From Kibdelosporangium philippinense (GTDB taxonomy: Bacteria > Actinomycetota > Actinomycetes > Mycobacteriales > Pseudonocardiaceae): a stretch of 64,000 nucleotides of DNA. Below the pieces are notes generated by a model. The model worked only from the letters and a program-made list of their open reading frames with translations. It did no database searches and was not told where the DNA came from. Location: NCBI RefSeq assembly GCF_021390435.2, contig NZ_JAJVCN010000002.1, forward strand, positions 2,170,001 to 2,234,000, read 5' to 3'. Shown piece after piece: positions 42,166-50,484 of this stretch. Position 1 is the first letter of the stretch; the number at the start of each line of letters is the position of its first letter. The position numbers and the translations under genes were made by a program.

Positions 42166-42521
42166 GGCAGCTCCATCACCGGCCGCACCTCGACCAGGCC
42201 CAACTCGGCCTCCGGCAGCCGGGCCGCGTGCTCGATCGCCCGGTCGATGTTCTCGCAGTCCACGAGATAGAAACCGGCGAGGTACTCCTTGACCTCAGCG
42301 AACGGGCCGTCGGTCGTGGTCACGACGCCGTCTTGGACGTTGAGGCGCTTGTTCAGCGAGATGTCGCCGAGCGCCTCGGAGATGACCAGCTCGCCCGACG
42401 CTTCCAGCCTCGACACCATCTCCTTGTGGATCTGGTAGCCCTCGGCGCGCTGGTCGTCGGTCATGCCTTCCCACATCGCCCTGGCCGACGGGTTCATCTG
42501 GATCATGATCAAGTACTTCAC
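42162..42521 (-). CDS. DGPF/YCII-domain partner of the ECF sigma factor
   Basis: 119 aa from GTG 42521, GGGAGG five bases upstream. 'MKYLIMIQMNPSARAMWEGMTDDQ' (first residue Val codon), 'VVTTTDGPFAEVKEYLAGFYLVDCENIDRAIEHAARLP' in parts, with the diagnostic TDGPFAE. Genes of this family are commonly found with ECF42 sigma genes and are targets or partners. The start is 110 bp from the divergent SnoaL-like gene. Confidence 0.93.
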   Translation of the reverse strand: MKYLIMIQMNPSARAMWEGMTDDQRAEGYQIHKEMVSRLEASGELVISEALGDISLNKRLNVQDGVVTTTDGPFAEVKEYLAGFYLVDCENIDRAIEHAARLPEAELGLVEVRPVMELP

Positions 42522-42630
42522 GCGTGCCTCCCAGAAAAATCTCGCGCGTCGTTCAGAACCTGTGTCGAAATCTCGAGCCCGGTCTCTACGTCCCGGATGC
42601 AAGGTACTCACTCGCGAGAGGAAACACATC

Positions 42631-43065
42631 ATGACCAGCCAGGACGAGACCCGCATCCGGCAGATCACGTTCGACAAGCAGGCCGCGATGATCGCAGGCG
42701 ACGCCGCGGCGATCGTCGGCCAGTACGCGCCGGAGATCGTCAAGTACGACCTCGCGCCGCCCCTGCGCAACGTCGCGCCGCTGGACGCGAAGGCTTTGAC
42801 GAACTGGTTCGCTTCTTTCGCGGGCCCGGTCTCGTATGAGATCCGGGACCTCGAAGTGATCGCGGGCGAGGACGTGGCGTACACCCACAGCCTGCACCGG
42901 CTTTCCGCGACTCCGGTCGGCAGCCCGGCGGCGTTCGACCTGTGGTTCCGGGTGACGGTCTGCCTGCGCAAGATCGACGGCGGCTGGCGGGTCACCCACG
43001 AGCACAGCTCGACGCCGTTCTACATGGACGGCACGTTCGGCGCCGCGCTCGACCTTCAGCCGTGA
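42631..43065 (+). CDS. SnoaL-like/ketosteroid-isomerase-fold protein
   Basis: 144 aa from ATG 42631 (AGAGGA nine bases upstream). NTF2-like fold: 'DETRIRQITFDKQAAMIAGDAAAIVGQYAPEIVKYDLAPPLRNVAPLD' (in parts), 'LWFRVTVCLRKIDGGWRVTHEHSSTPFYMDG'. Proteins like this are frequent neighbours of ECF41/42 sigma systems. It is likely under the same stress control as the divergent sigma operon. Confidence 0.85.
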   Translation: MTSQDETRIRQITFDKQAAMIAGDAAAIVGQYAPEIVKYDLAPPLRNVAPLDAKALTNWFASFAGPVSYEIRDLEVIAGEDVAYTHSLHRLSATPVGSPAAFDLWFRVTVCLRKIDGGWRVTHEHSSTPFYMDGTFGAALDLQP

Positions 43066-43077
43066 GGAGGAGGCAAC

Positions 43078-43305
43078 GTGTTCGAGAACACCAAGGCTTT
43101 CAGTGGTTTCTCCGTCGACGACATCGACGCGGCCAGGCGGTTCTACGGTGAAGTGCTCGGTCTGCGGATCTCGGAGGCCAACGGGATGCTGACCCTGCAC
43201 ATCGCCGGTGACCGGGACACGCTGGTGTGTCCGAAGAAGGACCATGTCCCGGCTACGTTCACCATCCTGAACTTCCCGGTTGAGGATGTGGAGGCGGCCT
43301 CGTGA
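43078..43305 (+). pseudogene. Glyoxalase/VOC-family protein truncated by the palindrome
   Basis: 75 aa from GTG 43078 with GAGGAGG upstream. The first half of a VOC domain is clear: 'GFSVDDIDAARRFYGEVLGLRISEANGMLTLHIAGD' (in parts) to 'FTILNFPVEDVEAAS'. Full single-domain VOC proteins are about 115-130 aa. The frame is ended by TGA inside the first arm of the 46-bp palindrome, and no second half is found beyond it. Coupled in an operon with the SnoaL-like gene (12-bp gap). Confidence 0.85.
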
Positions 43306-43344
43306 GTGGTTAGGCGCGTTAGAACGCGGCTAACCACTCACGAG
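43299..43344. repeat. 46-bp palindrome, copy 3
   Basis: Arms CTCGTGAGTGGTTAG (43299-43313) and CTAACCACTCACGAG (43330-43344). The centre here also pairs (CGCGTT/AACGCG), so almost all 46 bases fold. It interrupts the VOC gene. Confidence 0.92.
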
Positions 43345-43401
43345 GCCTACGCTGGGAAAAATGGCTGGCTGGGGGCTGGCCATGGGTGGTTGTCTTGGCC
43401 G

Positions 43402-44592
43402 GTGATCGGTCGGGGAGTCGTCTTACTGCTGGCGCTGACCTGTGGTGTCGCGGTGGGCAACCTCTACTTCCCGCAGGCGATCAGCCCGTTGGTGGCTTCC
43501 GGCTTGGGGATCCCGGTGGACTCGGCGGTCCTCGTGGTCACGGCGGCGCAGATGGGTTACGCGGTCGGGATCTTCCTGCTCGTGCCGTTGGGGGACCGGA
43601 TTGCGTTGCGGCCCTTGGTTGTGACGTTGCTGGTGCTGACCGGCCTGAGCCTGGTGGTGGCGAGTTCGGCCGATAGCCTGCCGCCGCTGTTCGGTGCGAG
43701 TGTCCTTGTCGGAGTGACGACTGTGCTTGCGCCTGCGATCACGCCGATTGCGGCGGGATTGGTTGCGCAGGACAGGCAAGGTGCGGTGACGGGCACGTTG
43801 CTGAGCGGGTCGATCGGCGGAATGCTGCTGTCGCGGGCATTCGGTGGGGTGCTGGGCGAGTGGTTGACCTGGCGGGCGCCGTATCTGGTGGCTGCGGGAG
43901 TCGCTCTGACCTTGGCGCTGGTGTTGGTTTTCGTGTTGCCGGAGACCACGCCGCCGTCAAGGCAAACGCAAACGTACCTGGCGTTGGTTGGGGCGTCGGT
44001 ACGGCTTGTGCGTGAGGAGCCGGAACTCAGGCGTTCGTGCTTCTATCAAATGCTGATATTTGGTGCGTTCCAAGCGGTGTGGACGGGCGTTGCCTTGTTG
44101 CTGACCGGCCCGACCTACGGGCTGGGGGTGCATGCGGTTGGCGTCTTGGCCTTCGTCAATGTGGCGACCATGATCACGTCGCCGTACGCGGGCCGTCAGG
44201 TTGATCGGCGGGGGCCGGATCCGGTCAACCTTGTGTGCATGATCGGCGTCCTTGTCTCGGCTGTGGTCATGCTTGGCGGGACTGTGGGTGGGGTTTTCGG
44301 TTTGGTGGCACTCGCCATGGGGACGTTGGTGCTTGATGTCGCCATGCAGTCGGGCATGATCGCCAACGTTGTCCGTAACTTCGCCTTGCGGCCCGACGCG
44401 CGCAGCCGGTTGAGCACCGCCTATATGACGTGTGCCTTCATTGGTGGCGCGTCGGGGTCCTGGCTCGGGTCACGGGCCTACGCATTCTTTGGATGGCCCG
44501 GGGTTTGCGGGTTGGTCGCCGTGTTGGGATTGGCGGCGTTGGCGAGGCACCTTCAGTTCAGCAGGACAGGCAGTTCCTCTGTCCCGTGCTGA
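43402..44592 (+). CDS. MFS efflux transporter
   Basis: About 396 aa from GTG 43402; the open frame continues upstream into the palindrome, so the exact start is uncertain and the original 5' end may be altered. Twelve hydrophobic helices. 'GVAVGNLYFPQAISPLVASGLGI' (helix 1), 'GIFLLVPLGDRIALRPLVV' (MFS loop 2-3 motif, G-D-R), and 'SPYAGRQVDRRGPDPV' in the second half. The pattern fits drug:H+ antiporters of the YfcJ/ArsJ-like class found beside regulatory genes. Substrate unknown. The 3' end overlaps the convergent P450 by 40 bp. Confidence 0.85.
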   Translation: MIGRGVVLLLALTCGVAVGNLYFPQAISPLVASGLGIPVDSAVLVVTAAQMGYAVGIFLLVPLGDRIALRPLVVTLLVLTGLSLVVASSADSLPPLFGASVLVGVTTVLAPAITPIAAGLVAQDRQGAVTGTLLSGSIGGMLLSRAFGGVLGEWLTWRAPYLVAAGVALTLALVLVFVLPETTPPSRQTQTYLALVGASVRLVREEPELRRSCFYQMLIFGAFQAVWTGVALLLTGPTYGLGVHAVGVLAFVNVATMITSPYAGRQVDRRGPDPVNLVCMIGVLVSAVVMLGGTVGGVFGLVALAMGTLVLDVAMQSGMIANVVRNFALRPDARSRLSTAYMTCAFIGGASGSWLGSRAYAFFGWPGVCGLVAVLGLAALARHLQFSRTGSSSVPC

Positions 44593-45308
44593 ACGAATCC
44601 TCGTGCGCCGTAGCGGAAGTCCAATGGACGTTCTAGACGGATGCGGGGGAAGCGGTCCAGCAGGGCGTCCAATGCGGCACGGACTTCGATACGTGCCAAG
44701 GGCGCTCCGACGCAGTAGTGCGGGCCGAGGCCGAAACCGAGGTGCTGGCCGCCCTGCCGGTCCAGGTCGAAAACCTCGGGCCGGGCGTATGCCTGCTCGT
44801 CGAAGTGGGCCGCCGCTATACAGAGGTACACCATCGAACCGGCTTTCACGTCTGTCCCACCGATCTGGACGTCCGAGGTGACCAGCCGGTACAGGCCCGC
44901 GGACGGATTTGCCCATCGGAACGCCTCATCCACAGCGGTATCGCGCGAAGCACGGTCCGACTGAACCCGCGCGAGCGCCGAAGGGTTGAGCAGCAGGGAG
45001 GCCACGGTCGCCGACAACATCTGAATGGTCGTCTCCAAACCGCCTAGCAGCAGGCTGACCACAGCCACTGTGCAGGCGTCGACCGAGAAACCGCCTTCTT
45101 CCAGGTGGGCATGGACTATCTCGCCCAGCAGGTTGTCGCTCGAGTTAACCTGTTGTTTGCCAACTAGTTCCCCGGCGTATGCCTTGAGTTCTTCGAATGC
45201 TTGTTGTCCTGGCGCGGCGAGTTCTTCGTTCATTGGCGAGCCGGTCCACGCCACGATCTTGCGCACCCATTCCAGGCCTTGGTCACCGAGGTCGTTCGGG
45301 ATCCCTAA

Positions 45309-46245
45309 GAGGGCATCTGATCTTAGTTAGGCAAGAATGTCTGCTTTGGGTGGATCGTTTCGCCAGGTTTGGGTGGATTCCCCGGTCAGGGTGCGGCTCA
45401 TTATGTTAGTCATCGCCCAGTGGACCATCGTGCGCGACCGCTGGGGCAGGGCTTCGTAGTCGCGCGCGAGTCGGCGGTGTTGCATCAGCCAGCCCAGACT
45501 GCGCTCCACTACCCACCGCCGGGGCAACACGTGGAATCCCTTGGCAGAAGGGCGTTTGACGACCTCAACCCGGATACCCCGCTGGGCTCCATGACGGATG
45601 ACTGTGTTGTTGTAGCCGCCGTCCACCCATGCCGCCGACACGGTCGGATGCGCAGCGGCGAGATGATCGAGAACCTGTTGCCCGCCAGCGGAATCCTGCA
45701 CCGACGCCGCGGTCACGATTACCGCCAGCAGCAGGCCGAGCACATCGGTGGCGATGTGCCGTTTGCGGCCCTTGATCTTCTTGCCCGCGTCGATACCCTG
45801 ACTGGATTCGCTGACATTGCAGGAGGTTTTCACGCTCTGCGAGTCGATGATCGCCGCCGTCGGGGCAGCAGCGCGGCCTTTCGCGACGCGGACTTGGTCA
45901 CGCAACAGGTCATGCAGCGTTTCCGTTGTGCCATCGGCTTCCCACTTGGCGTAGTAGTCATAAACCGTCTTGCAGGGCGGGAAGTCGTGCGGCAGATACT
46001 CCCAGGCGATCCCGGTCCGGCACACGTACAGGATCGCGTTCACGATCTCCCGCAAGTCATGCACGCGCATCACGGTTCCCGGCCCACGCCGGGCAGCACG
46101 CCACGCCGTCAGCGTTGGCTCGATCAACGCCCAGCGAGTATCGGACAAGTCGCTGCGGTACGCACGCCGGGGCCCCACAAGTTGATCAAGGTATCAGCCG
46201 TCACCCGACACAGACATATCGCCCCAACCAAGATCAGATGCCCTC
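45309..46245 (-). mobile_element. IS5-family element in the P450 gene
   Basis: 937 bp, reverse orientation of the copies at 18313 and 19253, with ends GAGGGCATCTGATCTT and AAGATCAGATGCCCTC. TAA duplicates at 45306-45308 and 46246-46248. Confidence 0.93.
45327..46178 (-). CDS. IS5-family transposase, copy 3
   Basis: 283 aa, differing from copies 1 and 2 at only a few residues ('MGPRRAYRSDLSDTRW' versus 'MGSRRAYRSDLSDARW'). DDE residues are intact. So the stack at hypC-hypD and this copy belong to one recently active family. Confidence 0.93.
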   Translation of the reverse strand: MGPRRAYRSDLSDTRWALIEPTLTAWRAARRGPGTVMRVHDLREIVNAILYVCRTGIAWEYLPHDFPPCKTVYDYYAKWEADGTTETLHDLLRDQVRVAKGRAAAPTAAIIDSQSVKTSCNVSESSQGIDAGKKIKGRKRHIATDVLGLLLAVIVTAASVQDSAGGQQVLDHLAAAHPTVSAAWVDGGYNNTVIRHGAQRGIRVEVVKRPSAKGFHVLPRRWVVERSLGWLMQHRRLARDYEALPQRSRTMVHWAMTNIMSRTLTGESTQTWRNDPPKADILA

Positions 46246-46922
46246 TAAGAGGTCAAGGAAAACCTCCATCGGATAGCGCGCGAGCACATCCTCGACAAGG
46301 TCGGCCCGATCGCGTCCGACGAGCCGTTCGAACGTGCCCTCGGCGATGGGGACGACCCGGGCGGCGTAGCGTGCACTGGCTGCTGGGCTGAAGAAGCGGT
46401 TGTGGATACGGCGCTGGCGTGTGTGTTCCGTGCCGTTGTGGGAAATCATCATCGACGCCATTGGCCCCACACCGTAGAAACTCGTACTGAACGTGTCGTG
46501 GTTGCGCAGTGCTGCCGAAACATCCTGGTGGCGCAGCACAAGGAGCGCTCCCATATGTTCGTCGAACACCGTCGGGTGCTTTCGCCCCAAGGCAGCCAAA
46601 TCGAGTCCGAACGTCGACGGATCGGCCGATCTGGTGCGGAATCTGCTGTCTGCGGCCCTGATCATGAACCCTCCCCACGTGTCGGTGACTGTTCACTACA
46701 TCGCCGTAGGAACTCACTTGTCATCATGTGAGAGGAGTTCATGTCCCAAACGTCACCCGTTCGGACACGAAGTGACCTGACTGCACCTGTGTGACCAAGG
46801 GCGGTAACAACAGCGGGTCGCGGCACCCGAAAACCGGGGTCTGATCAGGGGTTTTACCCTTTCTTTGACTCGGTAACTAAGCACTCACTCTTTGTCCACA
46901 CTTGATCCCTAATCTTCTAGCC

Positions 46923-47633
46923 ATGACAGCTATCGAGCTCCTTGGACCGGTCAGGGTCCTTCGAGACGGCAAGGAGCTGCCCCTTGGCCCGGCGCGGCAA
47001 CGGGCAGTGCTCGCCGTGCTGGCGTCCCACGCCGGACAGGTCGTTTCCCGGGACGCGATCATCCGTGCGGTGTGGGGCGAACCTGAGCCGGCGAGTGCGG
47101 CAAGCAACCTGCACAGCTACATTTCCGGCCTGCGCCGGGTACTGAAGACCGAACTGGAGACCGCGCCGAGCGGGTACGTCCTGCGGGTCGAGAAGGACCA
47201 GCTCGACGTCGGCCGCTTCGAACGCCTTTACTGGCGCGGGAAAGCCGCCCGCAACCCGAGTGAGGCCGAAGAGGCACTCACCATGGCCCTTGCCCTGTGG
47301 CGCGGCGACGCGCTGCAGAAAGTGCCGGGACCGTGGGCCGATTCGGAGCGACGCCGCCTTGCCGAGCGCCGGTTGCAGGTACTGGAAGAGCTGTACCGGA
47401 TCAAGCTTCAGCGCGGCGTGCACCACGACCTGATCGCCAACCTCGAGCACCTCGTGATGTCCTACCCGGACCGCCAGGTGTTCATCGAGCTGCTGATGAT
47501 GGCGCTCGCTCTCGGCGACCGCAGGGCCGAGGCGCTCGGTTTGTACCGCGAGATCCGCGACCCCAACCCGGCTTTGCGGCGCCTGCAGGCGATGGTTCTC
47601 GCCGGTGAAGAGGTCTACCTCGAATCGGCTTAG
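46923..47633 (+). CDS. Small SARP-family regulator
   Basis: 236 aa from ATG 46923. An OmpR-like DNA-binding domain ('IELLGPVRVLRDGKELPLGPARQRAVLAVLASHAGQVVSRDAIIRAVWG' in parts, 'LHSYISGLRRVL') is followed by the bacterial transcriptional activation domain ('RFERLYWRGKAARNPSEAEEALTMALALWRGDAL', 'VLEELYRIKLQRGVHHDLI' in parts). SARPs of this size activate antibiotic clusters. It is convergent with, and overlaps by four bases, the large AfsR-like gene, and is divergent from the P450. The 257 bp upstream (46666-46922) carries both promoters but no clear direct heptamer repeats. Confidence 0.9.
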   Translation: MTAIELLGPVRVLRDGKELPLGPARQRAVLAVLASHAGQVVSRDAIIRAVWGEPEPASAASNLHSYISGLRRVLKTELETAPSGYVLRVEKDQLDVGRFERLYWRGKAARNPSEAEEALTMALALWRGDALQKVPGPWADSERRRLAERRLQVLEELYRIKLQRGVHHDLIANLEHLVMSYPDRQVFIELLMMALALGDRRAEALGLYREIRDPNPALRRLQAMVLAGEEVYLESA

Positions 47634-50434
47634 TTGTCGGTGAACTCACTCAGCCGGGCGCGCACCCCGTCGCTCGGCAGCCGGAGTTCCTCGTAAATGC
47701 TCAAGGCGGTTTGCCATGCGGACAGCGCTTCCCTGGTGGCGGTGGCGGCGTGGTTCATGGTGTCGCCAAGCATGATCAGCACGTTCGCGGCTTCGGCGAG
47801 CGCGTGCACCTCGTGGTAGATCTCGACCGCTCGTTTCAGACAGTTCACGGCCTGTTCGGTGTCGCCCATGTTCTTGTGGATGACACCGAGGCACTCCCAG
47901 CAGTTGCCTTCGCCGTGCCGGTCGGCAAGTGACTTGTAGATGTCCATCGCCCGATTGACGAGGCCGATGGCGTCAACGTTGTTGTCCAAAAGGGACAAGC
48001 CGACCGCCATCGCGTGCAGTGAGATCGCCTCACCCTTCCGGTCGCCTGCTTCCTCGTAGAGGACAAGCGCCCTGCGGTGGTAGGAAACAGCTTCCTCTTC
48101 CCGGCCGAGGTCGGAGTACACCGTGCCGTAGTTGCTGTACAGGTACGCGAAATCGGTCGTACTGCCGAGCTCAGTGAGCAGTTCCTCGGTACGCTTCAAG
48201 TGCTCGAGTGCTTCTTCGTTGCGCTGCAACAAGTAGTACGCACCCGCAAGGCTCCGGTGCACGCGCGAGAGCACATACGTGTCACCGACCTGGATCGCGG
48301 CGTCCAACGCGATCCGGGTGCTCGTCTCCCAGTCGTGCGCAAGGCCGCGGCGCTGGTAGTAATGCTGGATCGTGATCGCCAGATACCACGTTGCCGACAG
48401 GAAACCGTGCTCCGCCGCGGTTTTCACCAGCAGCTGGATCACGTGCCGCTCGTTGTTGAACCAGTGCAGCGCGCCCTTGAGATCGGAGATCTTGTTGGTG
48501 GTCACGCCGGGGCGCGCCGGTGGCGGCGGCGGGAAGATCTGGTGCGGCGGCAAACTCCGGTACGCCTGGTACGACACGTGCACGTAGTAGTCGAGCAGCC
48601 GGCCGAGGGCTTCGTGTTGGTCCTCGGCCGAGTCGAACTGTCTACGCTGCTCGATCGCGTACGTCCGGATCAGGTCATGCGAGAGATATCGGCCGGGCTC
48701 GTGCTCGGTGAGGAACCGAATCCGGGTCAGTTCGTCCAGCAACGCCTGGGCGCGCGGCACGGACAAACCGCCGATGCTGGCCGCGGCCTCGATGGACGTG
48801 TCCACACCGATATGCACCGACAACAGCCGGAACAACCTGGCCGCGTCCGGACTCAGAATCCGGTAGGACCACGAGAAAGCCGTGTGCACGTCCAGTTCGC
48901 CGTCGTCGTCACGGAAACCCTGGAGCGTCCCCTTCGCCTGTTTGAGCTTGGTGATGATCGCGCTGAGCGGGAAATGCGGATAGGCCGCGGCCCGCGCGGC
49001 CACGATGGCCAAGGCCAGCGGAAGACGCCCGCACAACGCGATGATCTCCTCGACCGCTTCGGCCTCGGTCTCCACCTTCTCCCGGCCGAGCCTGCGAATC
49101 AGCGTCTCCCTGGCCTCCTCGGCCGACAACGAGTGCAGCGTCAGCACCTGCGCGCCCTCGGCAGCCACCAGTCCGCCAAGCCTGTTGCGGCTGGTCACGA
49201 TCACCAGGCAGCCAGCGGCGCCAGGCAGCAACGGCCGGATGTCCGTGATCTCGCGCGCGTTGTCGATCAGCACGAGCACCCGCCGGTTGGACAGCACGCT
49301 GCGGTACAACGCTGATTGCGCGTCAACCGAAGGCGGAATCCGGCTCGCCGCGATGCCAAGCGCGTCAAGGAATCCGCGCAATGCCTCAGCGGCGGTCAGC
49401 TGCACGTGATCCGGGTCGAAACCACGCATGTTGACGTACAGCTGGCCATCCGGGAACCGGTCGGCCACCGAGTGCGCCCAGTGCACCGCGAGCGTGGTCT
49501 TGCCCGAACCGGGCATCCCGTCGATCGCGACCGTGACCAGGCCGGTCGACGCCTGCGGCAGCAACGACTCCAGGTGCTTGAGCTCGGCCTCCCGCCCGGC
49601 GAACGCGGGCAGGTCCGGCGGTAGCTGTGCGGGCTGGACGATCGGCGTGATCAGCGGCGTCTCTTCGACCGTTTGTGGCGTCAGGACCTTACGGAAGGCC
49701 GCGGTCAGCTCGGGACCAGGGGCCACGCCGAGCTCGTTGGCCAGTTTGTCCCTGATCGTCTCAAAAGTCTGCAGCGCGGCCGCCTGGTTGCCCGCGGCGG
49801 CCAAGGCCAGCATCAGCCGTGCCTGCATGGCCTCGTTGTACTCGTCCAGCGACACGGCAAGGCGCAGATACGGCACCACGTCCGCGGTCCGGCCGATCGG
49901 CAACGCGACGTCGGCCGCCTCGCAGATCACCCGGCAGCCCTCGTGGTCGAAGTCGAGGAAGATCGCCTTGGCCCTGGCAGGCGCCGCGACACCGTGCGCG
50001 ACCCGGCCCTGCCACAGCCGCAACGCCAGGACGTACGTGGAGACCGCTTCGGCGGCATTGCCGGATTCCGCCAGTTTGCGGGCTTTCGCGGTGTGTTCGC
50101 GGTATTCGATGAGGTCGCAGGATTCGGCGTCCACCGCGAGGCGGTAGGCGCCCGCCTCCCGGATCAGCCACGAACCAGTGGCGCGGGTGGGCAGCTCAGG
50201 CTCGAACAGCCGCCGCAGGGTGCCGACGTAGCGGTGCACGACGTTGACCGCGCTGGACGGCGGTTCGTCCTCCCACAGCAGGTCGACCAGGGTGTCCAGG
50301 CTGACCGGCTTGCCCGCGTACGCCAAAAGCATCGACAACAGCAAGCGCTGCTGGGGTGGACCCAGTTCGATCTCAACCCCGTGACGCCATGCCCGTAACG
50401 GCCCAAGCAGCGCGAACCTGACGGCTGGGCTCAC
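47630..50434 (-). CDS. AfsR-like regulator 1 (SARP-BTAD, NB-ARC, TPR)
   Basis: About 934 aa from GTG 50434 (GGGAGAGG just upstream; a start at 50476 adds 14 residues). Domains: DNA-binding 1-100 ('FALLGPLRAWRHGVEIELGPPQQRLLLSMLL' in parts; 'NVVHRYVGTLRRL'), BTAD to about 260, NB-ARC from about 280 ('IDGMPGSGKTTLAVHWAHSV' Walker A; 'RVLVLIDNARE' Walker B; 'LVIVTSRNRL'), then C-terminal TPRs ('DFAYLYSNYGTVYSDLGREEEAVSYHRRAL' in parts). AfsR-type proteins integrate kinase or ligand signals to switch secondary metabolism. It is a close architectural twin of the next gene. Confidence 0.92.
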   Translation of the reverse strand: MSPAVRFALLGPLRAWRHGVEIELGPPQQRLLLSMLLAYAGKPVSLDTLVDLLWEDEPPSSAVNVVHRYVGTLRRLFEPELPTRATGSWLIREAGAYRLAVDAESCDLIEYREHTAKARKLAESGNAAEAVSTYVLALRLWQGRVAHGVAAPARAKAIFLDFDHEGCRVICEAADVALPIGRTADVVPYLRLAVSLDEYNEAMQARLMLALAAAGNQAAALQTFETIRDKLANELGVAPGPELTAAFRKVLTPQTVEETPLITPIVQPAQLPPDLPAFAGREAELKHLESLLPQASTGLVTVAIDGMPGSGKTTLAVHWAHSVADRFPDGQLYVNMRGFDPDHVQLTAAEALRGFLDALGIAASRIPPSVDAQSALYRSVLSNRRVLVLIDNAREITDIRPLLPGAAGCLVIVTSRNRLGGLVAAEGAQVLTLHSLSAEEARETLIRRLGREKVETEAEAVEEIIALCGRLPLALAIVAARAAAYPHFPLSAIITKLKQAKGTLQGFRDDDGELDVHTAFSWSYRILSPDAARLFRLLSVHIGVDTSIEAAASIGGLSVPRAQALLDELTRIRFLTEHEPGRYLSHDLIRTYAIEQRRQFDSAEDQHEALGRLLDYYVHVSYQAYRSLPPHQIFPPPPPARPGVTTNKISDLKGALHWFNNERHVIQLLVKTAAEHGFLSATWYLAITIQHYYQRRGLAHDWETSTRIALDAAIQVGDTYVLSRVHRSLAGAYYLLQRNEEALEHLKRTEELLTELGSTTDFAYLYSNYGTVYSDLGREEEAVSYHRRALVLYEEAGDRKGEAISLHAMAVGLSLLDNNVDAIGLVNRAMDIYKSLADRHGEGNCWECLGVIHKNMGDTEQAVNCLKRAVEIYHEVHALAEAANVLIMLGDTMNHAATATREALSAWQTALSIYEELRLPSDGVRARLSEFTDN

Positions 50435-50484
50435 CAGCACCTCTCCCTGCTCCCCAGAGGTCTGCTCCCGGCGCAATCATGCCA

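Larger units (their letters stand above)
44553..46665 (-). pseudogene. Cytochrome P450 split by an IS5 insertion
   Basis: Start ATG 46665 with GGGAGG upstream. Part 1 (46665-46246) has 'HEH'-type substrate loop 'ISHNGTEHTRQRRIHNRFFSP'. Part 2 (45305-44553) has the I-helix 'VVSLLLGGLETTIQML', the ExxR 'VDEAFRW', and the haem loop 'HLGFGLGPHYCVGAPLARIEV' in part, with its Cys. Removing 45306-46245 joins 'VFLDLL' to 'GIPNDLG' in frame, giving 390 aa. The insertion therefore inactivates a complete bacterial P450. The I-helix lacks the usual AGxxT Ala-Gly (reads LGGLETT). It lies beside an MFS gene and a SARP regulator. Confidence 0.9.
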
